A stretch of DNA of 64,000 nucleotides from assembly GCA_022845955.1 (NCBI GenBank), contig AP025576.1, forward strand, positions 1,488,001-1,552,000, in the 5' to 3' direction. Positions 34,588 through 43,448 of this stretch are shown in pieces (positions within the stretch are counted from its first letter, which is position 1; each line of letters opens with the position of its first letter). The stretch comes from Lachnospiraceae bacterium. Its GTDB lineage: Bacteria; Bacillota; Clostridia; Lachnospirales; Lachnospiraceae. Both the position numbers and the translations under genes were made by a program. Under the pieces are notes generated by a model. The model had not been told where the DNA came from and searched no databases. It saw only the letters and a program-made list of their open reading frames with translations.

Positions 34588-35211
34588 TCAGCTGTATTTC
34601 AGGAGGACGGCTTCCACCACGTCGGCGGCGTCTTCACATTTGTCGCAGCATTTTTCCATGCGGTTGTAGATGGTGGTCCAGGCAAGGATCTCCACAGCGT
34701 CGGCCGGTTCCGTATAGAGCCGGTGCATGGCCTCCGTATACAGGCGGTCGCCGGTTTCCTCCAGATGGTTGATATCGATGATCATTTCCTTAATCGCTTT
34801 GGATTTACGGAAATTCTCAAATTCCAGCATCAGCTTTTTAAGGGAATAGCAGCAGTCATTGATGATGGAAACAAAGGATATGGCATCCTCCCGTAACGAG
34901 GTGATCCCGAACATGTACAGCCGCAGAAGGACATCCTCCAGGCTGTCGGTCACATCGTCCAGGGCTTTGGAAAGCTCCAGGATATCCTCCCGGTCGATGG
35001 GGGTGATAAATTCCTTCATGAGCTTTTCCAGGAGCCCGTGCTTGGCAATGTCCGCGGTATGTTCGATATTATGCAGGGATTCGATATGGACAGCCAGCTG
35101 GGCGGGATCAAAATTCAGAAAATCCTCCTTCAGCATATCTGCGGCCTGGCAGGAATAGGTAACCGCTTCTACAAACATCTCAAAATAATTATTTTCTTTT
35201 TTACGTGCCAT
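34588..35211 (-). CDS. DUF47/PhoU-like accessory protein of the Pit transporter
   Basis: A 207-residue all-helical PhoU-fold protein with the DUF47 pattern: HNIEHTADIAKHGLLEKLM and FITPIDREDILELSKALDDV carry the conserved His/Glu/Asp metal-cluster residues. Such proteins (Pit accessory, YkaA-like) bind Pit transporters and restrain phosphate uptake. It lies downstream of the pit gene on the same strand with a 119-bp gap, a typical pit-DUF47 order. AAAGGAAAC precedes ATG 35211. Confidence 0.92.
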   Translation of the reverse strand: MARKKENNYFEMFVEAVTYSCQAADMLKEDFLNFDPAQLAVHIESLHNIEHTADIAKHGLLEKLMKEFITPIDREDILELSKALDDVTDSLEDVLLRLYMFGITSLREDAISFVSIINDCCYSLKKLMLEFENFRKSKAIKEMIIDINHLEETGDRLYTEAMHRLYTEPADAVEILAWTTIYNRMEKCCDKCEDAADVVEAVLLKYS

Positions 35212-35330
35212 GATAGTTTCCTTTCTTGAGGGCTTGAATTATATTTGCAGTCTGCTTCCATAATCTTGATGGCCTTTCGGCCGGCTGCTTTCCTGCATGA
35301 TGCTGTCCGGTGAACCGGGCATGGGGGACT

Positions 35331-36383
35331 TCAGAAGAGGAATAAAAATAATTTTGCGAAAAGATAACCGATAATGCCGCAGCCCGGGAAGGTCAGTACC
35401 CAGGTCAAAACCATTTCCTTCACTACGCCCCAATTTACGGCGGAGAGCCTGCGGGAGGCGCCCACGCCCATGATAGCTGTTGTTTTTGTATGCGTGGTGG
35501 ATACCGGGATTCCGGTCAGGGAGGAGAGCAGCAGGCATACGGCACCCGCCATATCTGCGGCAAAGCCCTGGTATTTTTCCAGCTTGACCATATCCATACC
35601 CACGGCTTTGATGATACGGTAGCCCCCAATGGAGGTTCCGAGAGCCATTACCATACTGCAAAGGATCATGAGCCAGAGAGGGATTTGGAAAGAGGTGACC
35701 CCGTCCTTCCCGCCGGCAAGAAAGATCCCCAGCATGAAAACCCCCATAAATTTCTGGCCGTCCTGCGCACCGTGCATGAAGGCCATCGCCGCCCCGCCGG
35801 CGATCTGTGCCCCTCCGAAAAAGCGGGTGGTACCGCATCTGTCCCTGTGTCTGCAGGAAAACTCCACGCCCTTAGCGGAAAGCCAGCCCAGGGCAAAACC
35901 AAGGAGAGTGGAGAGGAGCAGGCCGTAAATAACCTTGATCCATTCGGAAAGCTGGATGCCTGCCAGACTGTTATGCATGGCGATAGCGGCACCGGAAAGC
36001 CCGGCAATCAGGGCATGGCTTTCACTGGTGGGAATGCCGAACCACCATGCTGCGGTGGCCCAGGTGACAATAGCCACAAGCGCCGCACACAGGGCTACCA
36101 GGGCCTGCTCCGGGTTTCCCCCGAAATCCACCATATTATAGATGGTGGAGGCGACACTGGCATTTATCATAGTCATTACAAATACACCGAGGAAATTAAA
36201 GACAGCAGCCATGATGATGGCATGCCTGGCGCTGATGGCTCTGGTTGATACACAGGTGGCAATGGCATTGGGCGCGTCGGTCCAGCCATTGACAAGAATG
36301 ACTCCCAGGGTCAGCAGGGCGGTGATGGCAAGGGCGGGATTGGATAGAAGCTGCGAGAGAAAAGCAGAGAAGCTGATAGTCAT
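35331..36383 (-). CDS. pit: inorganic phosphate transporter, Pit family
   Basis: The 350-residue membrane protein (about ten helices) has two PiT signature repeats: GWTDAPNAIATCVSTRAIS near the N-terminus and AFMHGAQDGQKFMGVF plus PVSTTHTKTTAIMGVG in the second half. PiT carriers take up metal-phosphate with H+ or Na+. ATG 36383 is preferred (AAGAAAGGG 8 nt upstream) over an in-frame ATG at 36404. It is first in an operon with the DUF47 gene. The symbol is a family name; PitA and PitB cannot be distinguished. Confidence 0.93.
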   Translation of the reverse strand: MTISFSAFLSQLLSNPALAITALLTLGVILVNGWTDAPNAIATCVSTRAISARHAIIMAAVFNFLGVFVMTMINASVASTIYNMVDFGGNPEQALVALCAALVAIVTWATAAWWFGIPTSESHALIAGLSGAAIAMHNSLAGIQLSEWIKVIYGLLLSTLLGFALGWLSAKGVEFSCRHRDRCGTTRFFGGAQIAGGAAMAFMHGAQDGQKFMGVFMLGIFLAGGKDGVTSFQIPLWLMILCSMVMALGTSIGGYRIIKAVGMDMVKLEKYQGFAADMAGAVCLLLSSLTGIPVSTTHTKTTAIMGVGASRRLSAVNWGVVKEMVLTWVLTFPGCGIIGYLFAKLFLFLF

Positions 36384-36510
36384 TTCTTTACCCTTTCTTA
36401 ACATGTATTAAACGTGCAATTTACATTGCCTATTATATAGGAAGAAAAAGAAAAAACCATGCCTGCGGCGCCTATTTTACATACTTTTTACAAAGGTTAA
36501 AAAGATGCCA

Positions 36511-36553
36511 AAAAAAGAAGAATTTCCGGGAAAAAGGACCCGGAAATTCTTCT
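36511..36553 (-). terminator. terminator of the cytidylate-kinase-like gene
   Basis: Perfect 15-bp arms (36516-36530 and 36539-36553) with an 8-nt loop; read on the minus strand the stem is followed by TTTTTT (36511-36516). Confidence 0.85.
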
Positions 36554-36599
36554 GTAATGCTGCGGGGCTTTGCCTGGCAAAGACAGCTTCTCCCCATAC

Positions 36600-37196
36600 T
36601 TATTTAACCAGCGAACAAATCAGGCGGACGCATTTATCAACGCCCAGGGTAGTACTGTTAAGAACGAGGTCATAGCTTTCCGCCCGCCCCCATTTTTTGT
36701 CGGTAAAAAAGTTGTAATAGAGGCTTCTGTCTTTATCCCTTTTTTTGATCAGGGATTCCGCTTCACGGGAGGAGATGTTCTGCCGTTCCATAATCCGTTT
36801 GACGCGTTCCGGCATATTGGCACGTATGAATATGGAAATCACATCCGGATAGGACTCCAGTACGGAATCGGCACATCTGCCCACGATGATGCAGGATTCC
36901 TTATCTGCCAGCTGACGGATGACCTGGGACTGTACATTGAACAGCATATCATTCATAGGCAGCCCGAAGCCGGTCATTTCATTGGAATAATCCGAAGGCA
37001 CGGTATACAGCCAGGGATTGGCCCGCTTTTCATCCACAGGCTTCAGGTGCTCCATTCCGATACAGCTCTTTTCGGACGCCATTTGAATCAGCCTGCTGTC
37101 GTAGCATTCGATTCCTAGTTCACGGGCGGCAATTTTACCGATTTCATGACCGCCGCTGCCGAACTGCCTGCCGATTGTAATAATTGTGTTTGCCAT
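36600..37196 (-). CDS. cytidylate kinase-like family protein
   Basis: The 198-residue protein begins TIITIGRQFGSGGHEIGKIA, a P-loop of the cytidylate-kinase-like family (G-S-G-G-H-E rather than the GKS of Cmk). DKESCIIVGRCAD and a lid-like basic helix (RVKRIMERQNISSREAE) follow. It probably phosphorylates a nucleotide or related substrate, but this subfamily has no settled reaction. AAGGGGG precedes ATG 37196; earlier codons of the open frame lack a start context. It stands alone with its own terminator. Confidence 0.85.
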   Translation of the reverse strand: MANTIITIGRQFGSGGHEIGKIAARELGIECYDSRLIQMASEKSCIGMEHLKPVDEKRANPWLYTVPSDYSNEMTGFGLPMNDMLFNVQSQVIRQLADKESCIIVGRCADSVLESYPDVISIFIRANMPERVKRIMERQNISSREAESLIKKRDKDRSLYYNFFTDKKWGRAESYDLVLNSTTLGVDKCVRLICSLVK

Positions 37197-37322
37197 ATGA
37201 AAACCCCCTTTTCTATGGAAAGAAACACACGCCATAAGTGACCTTGCCGGTAACAGGGAAGGTATGGAACAGTTACCCTTCTTACTATTATAATACCGCA
37301 AAAAGGAAGGGATGAAAAGACA

Positions 37323-37350
37323 TTGCTTTTTTTCCTGTGCTATTTATAAT
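37323..37350 (+). promoter_or_regulatory. promoter upstream of the EAL gene
   Basis: TTGCTT (37323-37328), a 16-bp spacer and TATAAT (37345-37350) read toward the EAL gene about 95 bp downstream. Confidence 0.5.
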
Positions 37351-37445
37351 AGAGAGATAGAAGGAACAAAAAATACGAAAAGGCAGGTTACGGAAGAGAT
37401 GGACGGATATGTGGGACTGTCCGGGGAGCGGCAGTTTTTACCCAT

Positions 37446-39623
37446 ATGCTGGAGAAGTATGCACTGGGTTTTTCCGAAAAGCTGACGCTGGAGTCAAATG
37501 AAGATTTTATTTATCTGAGCGATCCGGTTACCTATGAGCTGTACCTGATCAATGTGGTTGATCCCGGCAAGATAAAACGGACATGGGGAGATTACCAGGG
37601 AAAAAAATGCTATCAGGTACTGCAGGGCAGGACGGAGCCTTGTCCTTTCTGTACGAATGACATCCTCAGCAGAGAGCAGTATTATATCTGGAAGCATCAT
37701 AATGATATCATCAACGGCGACTATATTCTGAAGGACAAGCTTGTGGAATGGGAGGGGAAAACAGTCCGAATGGAAGTGGTCATGGATGTATCCGGGCCGG
37801 AGAGGACGGATGAGGTGCTGCAAAGAAGCCTGAACGGACAGAATGTCCTTGCCTCCTGCATGCGTTCCCTGCTGGATCAAAAGGAGGCTTCAGGAGCCGC
37901 CAGGGAGCTGCTTTCCAAGATGTGCCGCTTTTTTGGAGCGGAAGAAGGGTTTATGCATTTTTTTATCCAGTCGGGAAAGGTGATCCGCTGGGATCAGAAG
38001 CAGGAGACAATACGGACGATGGATAAAAAACTCCCCTCCTTCCGGCTTCGCTCCTATTGGGAGGAGCTTCTTGCCGGCGGGAAGCAGGTTATCGTCAAGG
38101 ATGCTGCGCAGCTGGCCGGGAGGGATGATACCAGCTATCAGGTGCTGAAGGAGAGCGGCACGCAATCCTTCTGCCTCACCCCTATTTGTGCGGGGAAACG
38201 GCTCCTGGGATTTATGGGCCTGAAGAACATTACCAGATACTGGACGGAGCTTTCCCTGCTGAACATGCTTGCCGATTATACTTCCGCATTCCTGATGAAG
38301 GAAGAACTGAAGCTGGAAAATCAAAGAATCATGTATTATGACGGGACCACAGGGTATCTGAATTTCGAAGGCTTTAAAAAGAATGCGCTGAAACTGTTAC
38401 AGGAAAATACGGATAAAAAGTATGTCCTGTGGTATTCGGACCTTAAAAAATTCAAATACATAAATGATGTATTCGGTTATGAAACGGGGGACAAATTCCT
38501 GAAGTACTGGGCGCAGTCCATTGCCCGGACCATGGAGCCGTGGGAAACCTTCGGGCGTATTTCCGGGGATAAATTTGTGGTACTGCGATGCTACAGGAAT
38601 GAAAACGAGCTGGAGAGGCGCTTCCGGAATATGGCGGATACGCTGGAGCTGTTTGCTCAGGATTATAAAGGCGTGCGCGTGGAATTCGCCTGCGGGGCCT
38701 ATCTGATGGAAAATCCCGAAGACAGGCTCAGCCTGAATGAAATGCTGGACAGGGCCAATATGGCGGAAAAAAGTGTCAAACCTCTGTCCGGCAGCCATAT
38801 GGCTGTGTACAGTGAATCTATGCGAAGCAGTGCGGTCAACGAAATGCAGATGGAATCGGCGGTACGGGAAGCTATGGACAGGGAGGAGTTCGTTATGTAC
38901 CTCCAGCCCCAGGTATCCCTGAGACCTGCGCGATGCCTCCGTGCGGAAGCGCTTGTCCGGTGGAAAGGGACCGACGGCTGTCTTGCATATCCTTCTGTAT
39001 TCATCCCTATACTGGAGCGGGAAGGGATTATTGCAAAACTCGACCGGTATATGTTTGAGCATGCCTGCCGGTACGTGCAGGACTGGCGGGAAAAGGACGG
39101 CAGGCCGCTGTGTGTCACGGTAAACGTATCCCGCATGACCATGCTGCAGCCCGATTTTGTGGAAAGCTTCAGCCGGATAAAGGAAGCATACCATATTCCC
39201 CGGGGAGGCATTGAACTGGAATTCACCGAAAGCGTTATTGTGGAAAATCATGAGGTGTTCCGGGAGATTGTGGACGGGCTGAAGGAAGCGGGTTTTCCCT
39301 GTGCCATGGATGATTTTGGCGCGGAACAGTCCTCTTTGAATATCGTAAAGGATATCCCCATGGATGTTCTGAAATTTGACAGACGGTTTTTTGAAAAAGG
39401 GAAAGAGGATGAGAGAGGGCTGGCTGTGATTTCCTGTATGATGAAGCTGGCGGAGGCCCTGAACATGGAAACGGTGGCCGAAGGCGTCGAGGACAGCGAA
39501 CTGGTGGAGCTGCTGAAAAAAATGGGCTGTGACTATATCCAGGGATATGTATTTTCCAAACCCATGCCCGCAGAGGATTACCAGGCCTTTCTTGCGGAAT
39601 TTTCCGCCGCCTCTGTTACGTGA
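37446..39623 (+). CDS. PAS-GAF-GGDEF(degenerate)-EAL protein, likely cyclic-di-GMP phosphodiesterase
   Basis: A 725-residue soluble protein: N-terminal PAS-like domain with a CPFC pair near residue 75, a GAF-like region (about 140-280), a GGDEF domain whose signature has become SGDKF (FGRISGDKFVVL), and a C-terminal EAL domain keeping the EALVRW motif and the ELEFTES glutamate. The DDFG loop reads DDFGAEQSSL instead of the usual DDFGTGYSSL. The GGDEF half is therefore probably inactive or regulatory, while EAL hydrolysis remains plausible. The start is uncertain: ATG 37446 has only a distant GGGGAG and no better start exists in frame. Confidence 0.85.
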   Translation: MLEKYALGFSEKLTLESNEDFIYLSDPVTYELYLINVVDPGKIKRTWGDYQGKKCYQVLQGRTEPCPFCTNDILSREQYYIWKHHNDIINGDYILKDKLVEWEGKTVRMEVVMDVSGPERTDEVLQRSLNGQNVLASCMRSLLDQKEASGAARELLSKMCRFFGAEEGFMHFFIQSGKVIRWDQKQETIRTMDKKLPSFRLRSYWEELLAGGKQVIVKDAAQLAGRDDTSYQVLKESGTQSFCLTPICAGKRLLGFMGLKNITRYWTELSLLNMLADYTSAFLMKEELKLENQRIMYYDGTTGYLNFEGFKKNALKLLQENTDKKYVLWYSDLKKFKYINDVFGYETGDKFLKYWAQSIARTMEPWETFGRISGDKFVVLRCYRNENELERRFRNMADTLELFAQDYKGVRVEFACGAYLMENPEDRLSLNEMLDRANMAEKSVKPLSGSHMAVYSESMRSSAVNEMQMESAVREAMDREEFVMYLQPQVSLRPARCLRAEALVRWKGTDGCLAYPSVFIPILEREGIIAKLDRYMFEHACRYVQDWREKDGRPLCVTVNVSRMTMLQPDFVESFSRIKEAYHIPRGGIELEFTESVIVENHEVFREIVDGLKEAGFPCAMDDFGAEQSSLNIVKDIPMDVLKFDRRFFEKGKEDERGLAVISCMMKLAEALNMETVAEGVEDSELVELLKKMGCDYIQGYVFSKPMPAEDYQAFLAEFSAASVT

Positions 39624-39634
39624 CAAATGGACAG

Positions 39635-39667
39635 AAAAAAGGATCCGGCTGCCGGATCCTTTTTTTC
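39635..39667. terminator. bidirectional terminator between EAL and MATE genes
   Basis: AAAAAAGGATCCGG and CCGGATCCTTTTTTT form a perfect stem with a 3-nt loop, with A and T runs on both sides, so it suits both converging genes. Confidence 0.9.
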
Positions 39668-39670
39668 TGT

Positions 39671-41026
39671 TTATGTAAGGCCCCGGCTGCGCTTCAGCCA
39701 GTTGCCTCTCAAATAATAGACGATGAACATAACCGAGGTTACCGTCCAGGTCAGCGGATAGCTGAATGCCACCGTAGAAACCTCCGGACGGAACGGGACA
39801 ATCACGAGAATCCAGATGACGCGCAGGACGCAGATACCGAAGCAGGTAAGGAGCATGGGAATGATGGAATCCCCGCAGCCTCTTGCCGTACCCCCCAATA
39901 TCTCGATACAGATATAAGTGATATAGCTCGGGGAAATGACGGCCATCATATGAAGCCCGATGTCGATAACACTGTCGTCCGAGGTAAACAGCCGGAAGAA
40001 AATCCGCCCTCCCAGCAAAACGACGGCACTGAGCAGAACACTGGTAAAAGCGGCCATACCCAGGCAGACCTTGACGCTTTTATGGATTCTGTCGTATTTG
40101 CCGGCACCGAAATTCTGACCTGCAAAAGTAGTAATTGCCACGCCATAGGCGCCCATGATCATCCAGAAAATCCCGTCAACCTTTCCGTATGCGGTCCATG
40201 CGGCAATCGTATCCGTACCGAACGAGTTGATGCTGGCCTGGATGATCAGGTTGGAAACGGAATACATGGTGGACTGCAGCCCGGCCGGCAGCCCTATACG
40301 GATGATATGCTTCAGAATCCCCGGCGTAAACCGGATTTCCCGCACACGAAGCTTGTAGGAATCCTCGGCCCGTATCAGGGCCGCAAGAACCATAACCGCG
40401 CTCGCCACCTGGGAAAGAGAAGTGGCTATCGCCACGCCTGCCACACCCATTTTTAAAACTACCACAAAGAAGACATCCAGAATAATATTTATTAAACACG
40501 ATATAATCAAAAAATACAACGGACGCTTGGCATCCCCCACCGCACGGAGGATACCGGATCCCATATTATATAACAAAGAAGGGATGACACCCAGGAAATA
40601 AATACGCATATAAGTCAGAGAAAGCTTCATGATATCATCCGGCGTATTCATAAGCTGAAGAGCTGCCCCCGCAAAAAGAATGCCAAGAACCATAATAACA
40701 GCGCCCCCTGCAAGAGAAAGGGCGATAGAGGTATGTACGGCTTTTTTGACATCGGAATGATTTTTAGCCCCATAAAACTGAGATATAATAACAGTAGCAC
40801 CTGAAGAAAGCCCTACGAAAAAGCCAACCAGCAGGTTGATCAGAGTGGACGCAGGCCCTCCTACCGCAGCGAGCGCCTCTTTCCCCACAAAATTACCCAC
40901 GATTACAGCATCGGTGGTATTATAGAGCTGCTGAAAAAATGTCCCGAAAAGAATGGGAAAAAAGAAAAGCAAAAGCTGCTTCCAAATAACTCCTTCTGTA
41001 ATCTGATTTGCTGTCTGCTTTTTCAT
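39671..41026 (-). CDS. MATE-family efflux transporter
   Basis: A 451-residue, 12-helix protein of the NorM/DinF-like MATE family: LFFFPILFGTFFQQLYNTTD near the N-terminus and the GQNFGAGKYDRIHKSVK loop in the second half. It is distantly related to the MATE protein at 17177-18628. AGGAGG lies 5 nt before ATG 41026. A typical role is Na+/H+-driven export of drugs or metabolites. It may be linked to the upstream AraC-GyrI regulator on the same strand, although a strong hairpin separates the two genes. Confidence 0.92.
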   Translation of the reverse strand: MKKQTANQITEGVIWKQLLLFFFPILFGTFFQQLYNTTDAVIVGNFVGKEALAAVGGPASTLINLLVGFFVGLSSGATVIISQFYGAKNHSDVKKAVHTSIALSLAGGAVIMVLGILFAGAALQLMNTPDDIMKLSLTYMRIYFLGVIPSLLYNMGSGILRAVGDAKRPLYFLIISCLINIILDVFFVVVLKMGVAGVAIATSLSQVASAVMVLAALIRAEDSYKLRVREIRFTPGILKHIIRIGLPAGLQSTMYSVSNLIIQASINSFGTDTIAAWTAYGKVDGIFWMIMGAYGVAITTFAGQNFGAGKYDRIHKSVKVCLGMAAFTSVLLSAVVLLGGRIFFRLFTSDDSVIDIGLHMMAVISPSYITYICIEILGGTARGCGDSIIPMLLTCFGICVLRVIWILVIVPFRPEVSTVAFSYPLTWTVTSVMFIVYYLRGNWLKRSRGLT

Positions 41027-41143
41027 ACATTCCTCCTGCCCGTTTGACCGGTGTAAATAACAGCCTGAAAGCGGCTTCTTCCTATTATAAAGGGTTTATT
41101 TGGGAAACTCAATAGCCGTTTACGGGGAATTTTTCCGGACAAC

Positions 41144-41188
41144 AAAACGATTGTTACTGTTCGCTTCGTAATCAGTAACAATCGTTTT
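41144..41188 (-). terminator. terminator-like hairpin after the AraC-GyrI gene
   Basis: Perfect 16-bp arms (41144-41159 and 41173-41188) with a 13-nt loop; the minus strand continues TTTTGTTG after the stem. Confidence 0.65.
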
Positions 41189-41260
41189 GGATGCGGATTA
41201 ATGATGTGCGGTTTTACGGCGGGAAAGCCGGTGCCGCAGAGCCTGTGATGTGACTTGGGA

Positions 41261-42100
41261 TTACACCTTCTCTACAGGTATCCAAATCTCGTTATAATCA
41301 TCTTCCGGGTTCTCGCATAATGGTGTATACATTTCAATATTGTAGTTACCCGCAAGCTTATATGTTTTGCATGAGGGCAGCCATTCACTCCATATCTTTG
41401 TATTCACATCCTGTAATGCTTTCGGTAATGCACCATGGCAGGGGAATATAGCCCAGGTACCTGCAGGAATTACTTTTGTTACATAATCATCCGGAACCTC
41501 ATTCCATGGAATATAATTATCGGCAATTAAGTAATCAAAGTTCTTTCCGTCAATGTCCATACATATTCCGTACATACCACATACCGTCTTGTTTTCCAAG
41601 CTTGTCATATGCTCCTTCCAAAACATGGGGATTTCGTCATAAGCAGTTTCCGTATGGAACCTGCGCAGCTTTCCCATTACTGTAAACTGTGACTTTTCAA
41701 CAATTTTGTACTCTAACATAGTACCGCCCTCCAATGTGAGTTTTATTTTCAGTGGAGCAAAGGAATTCAGGTTGCTGCCTTGCTCTTTAGCAGCAGAAGG
41801 AGTTATTCCATGGAACTTTGTGAATGCCCGGGTGAAGCTGTCCGGTGATTCGTAACGATATTTCAGGGCAACATCAATCACTTTTATATTAGTAGAACAT
41901 AGCTCCTGGGCAGCAAGTGTCAGACGGCGGTTTCGGATATATTCACCAACTGTGAATCCGCATAATACATGAAAGATTTTTTGGAAGTAAAAGCTTGATA
42001 CATAGGCTTTGCCGGCAATATCATTGATATCCATATCTTCCGTCAGATTATCTTCTATATATGCTATAGCATTGGTAATACCCTCATTCCATCCGTTCAT
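41261..42100 (-). CDS. AraC-family regulator with GyrI-like effector-binding domain
   Basis: A 279-residue protein with an N-terminal AraC double HTH (DINDIAGKAYVSSFYFQKIF and VIDVALKYRYESPDSFTRAF) and a C-terminal GyrI/SOUL-like domain (about 125-279: YKIVEKSQFTVMGKLRR, ending YNEIWIPVEKV). This Rob/TipA-like arrangement usually senses amphipathic drugs. ATG 42100 has GAGG 6 nt upstream; ATG 42112 is an alternative. It is on the same strand as the MATE gene downstream, so a drug-responsive regulator/efflux pair is a fair inference. Confidence 0.88.
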   Translation of the reverse strand: MNGWNEGITNAIAYIEDNLTEDMDINDIAGKAYVSSFYFQKIFHVLCGFTVGEYIRNRRLTLAAQELCSTNIKVIDVALKYRYESPDSFTRAFTKFHGITPSAAKEQGSNLNSFAPLKIKLTLEGGTMLEYKIVEKSQFTVMGKLRRFHTETAYDEIPMFWKEHMTSLENKTVCGMYGICMDIDGKNFDYLIADNYIPWNEVPDDYVTKVIPAGTWAIFPCHGALPKALQDVNTKIWSEWLPSCKTYKLAGNYNIEMYTPLCENPEDDYNEIWIPVEKV

Positions 42101-42320
42101 AAACATCCTCATTCCTTGTCACACCGTAATTATATTATAGGAATATGCGTGTGTATTTTCCCTGCATTTCCTGTTCTTTTGTGTCGGGCTGTAATTGTTC
42201 CCCGTATGAAAGAAGCTGTCAGCCTATGGATAGGATTATACATTTTTTCCACAGGCAAGTCACTAATAAATTAATGAGATAACTTATCCATGATTCGGAA
42301 GAGAAGCGATGCTAATCCGC

Positions 42321-42350
42321 TTGACGGATCGGACAGAGGAAAGGTATACT
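42321..42350 (+). promoter_or_regulatory. promoter of the cation exchanger gene
   Basis: TTGACG (42321-42326), an 18-bp spacer and TATACT (42345-42350), about 50 bp before the gene. Confidence 0.6.
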
Positions 42351-42401
42351 GAAAACTGTTCGTCAGAATGTGATAAAAAAGGCGATTTGGAGGACTGGTA
42401 A

Positions 42402-43352
42402 ATGGTTTCAGTAATTTTATTATTTGTTGCAGGGCTTGTGTTAATCTGCTTCGGCGGAGACAAGCTGGTGGATGCGTCGGTGGCACTGGCTAAAAAGATC
42501 GGGATCCCCCAGATTGTTGTGGGGGCTACGATAGTGAGCATAGGTACGACCCTGCCGGAGATCCTGGTGTCTACGACGGCGGCTTTTGATGGTTCTGCCG
42601 CAATCAGCGCGGGGAATGCTTTCGGCTCGATAATATGTAATACGGCCTTAATCGCGGGTTTTGCCCAGCTTATCCGGCCGGTAAAGAAGGTGGAATTCAC
42701 CTCACTTGCGTGGCGGTGTCTGTTTTTCTTCGTTTCGATATTGGCCTTGACTGCATACGGCTGGTTTACCGGAAGCTTTGACAGGCTGAGCGGAATTGTG
42801 CTTCTGTGCCTGTTTTTACTGTACGCATGGCTGAATATGGTGCGTGCCAAATCCGAAGAGGAGGTCACGGCAGAAACCGAAGAAAGCCTGGCGGAGCTGA
42901 AAAAGATATCCCTTCCCCGGAACCTCATGATGCTGGCGTTCTGTGCGGTGCTTTTGTTTTTAGGCGCCAACCTGCTGGTGGACAACGGTATCATCATTGC
43001 CGGCTACCTGGGTGTGCCGGAGCGTGTCATCGCCGTAACCGCCATCGCTCTGGGGACGTCTCTGCCGGAGCTGGTAACGACGATTATGTCCCTGATTAAG
43101 GGATGCGAAAACGTGGGGCTGGGAAATATTATAGGGGCCAATATACTGAATATGCTGCTTGTAATCGGTATTCCCGCCACGATAACCGGTATGGAACTGG
43201 AAATGCAGACCGTACGTGTGGACGCACCTCTCGGGGCGCTGCTCATGGCCGTGCTCATCCTGCCTATCCTGTTCCGGAAAAAAGGGAGCCGTGTCCAGGG
43301 AGCCGTGCTTTTAGGCATATATGCCCTTTACTGCGCATTCAACTTTTTCTAA
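42402..43352 (+). CDS. CaCA-family calcium/sodium antiporter (YrbG-like)
   Basis: The 316-residue membrane protein has the two inverted alpha-repeats of the exchanger family: GATIVSIGTTLPEILVSTTA in the first half and VTAIALGTSLPELVTTIMSL in the second, with the ion-binding Glu in each. An acidic cytoplasmic loop (about residues 145-165) separates the halves. It likely extrudes Ca2+ in exchange for Na+ or H+. GGAGG lies about 9 nt before ATG 42402. It is followed by an independent promoter for PFK, so it is probably monocistronic. Confidence 0.92.
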   Translation: MVSVILLFVAGLVLICFGGDKLVDASVALAKKIGIPQIVVGATIVSIGTTLPEILVSTTAAFDGSAAISAGNAFGSIICNTALIAGFAQLIRPVKKVEFTSLAWRCLFFFVSILALTAYGWFTGSFDRLSGIVLLCLFLLYAWLNMVRAKSEEEVTAETEESLAELKKISLPRNLMMLAFCAVLLFLGANLLVDNGIIIAGYLGVPERVIAVTAIALGTSLPELVTTIMSLIKGCENVGLGNIIGANILNMLLVIGIPATITGMELEMQTVRVDAPLGALLMAVLILPILFRKKGSRVQGAVLLGIYALYCAFNFF

Positions 43353-43361
43353 GACTTGCAC

Positions 43362-43390
43362 TTGTAATAGGGAAATGAATCTGCTATAAT
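43362..43390 (+). promoter_or_regulatory. strong promoter of the PPi-phosphofructokinase gene
   Basis: TTGTAA (43362-43367), 17 bp and a perfect TATAAT (43385-43390), 58 bp before the gene. Confidence 0.75.
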
Positions 43391-43448
43391 TTTAACGATC
43401 TATGCAAAGAAAACTATTTTTTTAAGAATTTTAAAAGGAGATGTCAAA

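Noticed and set aside
42284..42997. Minus-strand frame upstream of and within the exchanger gene
   Set aside because: Ser/Thr/Pro-rich shadow of the Ca2+ exchanger; no start signal.
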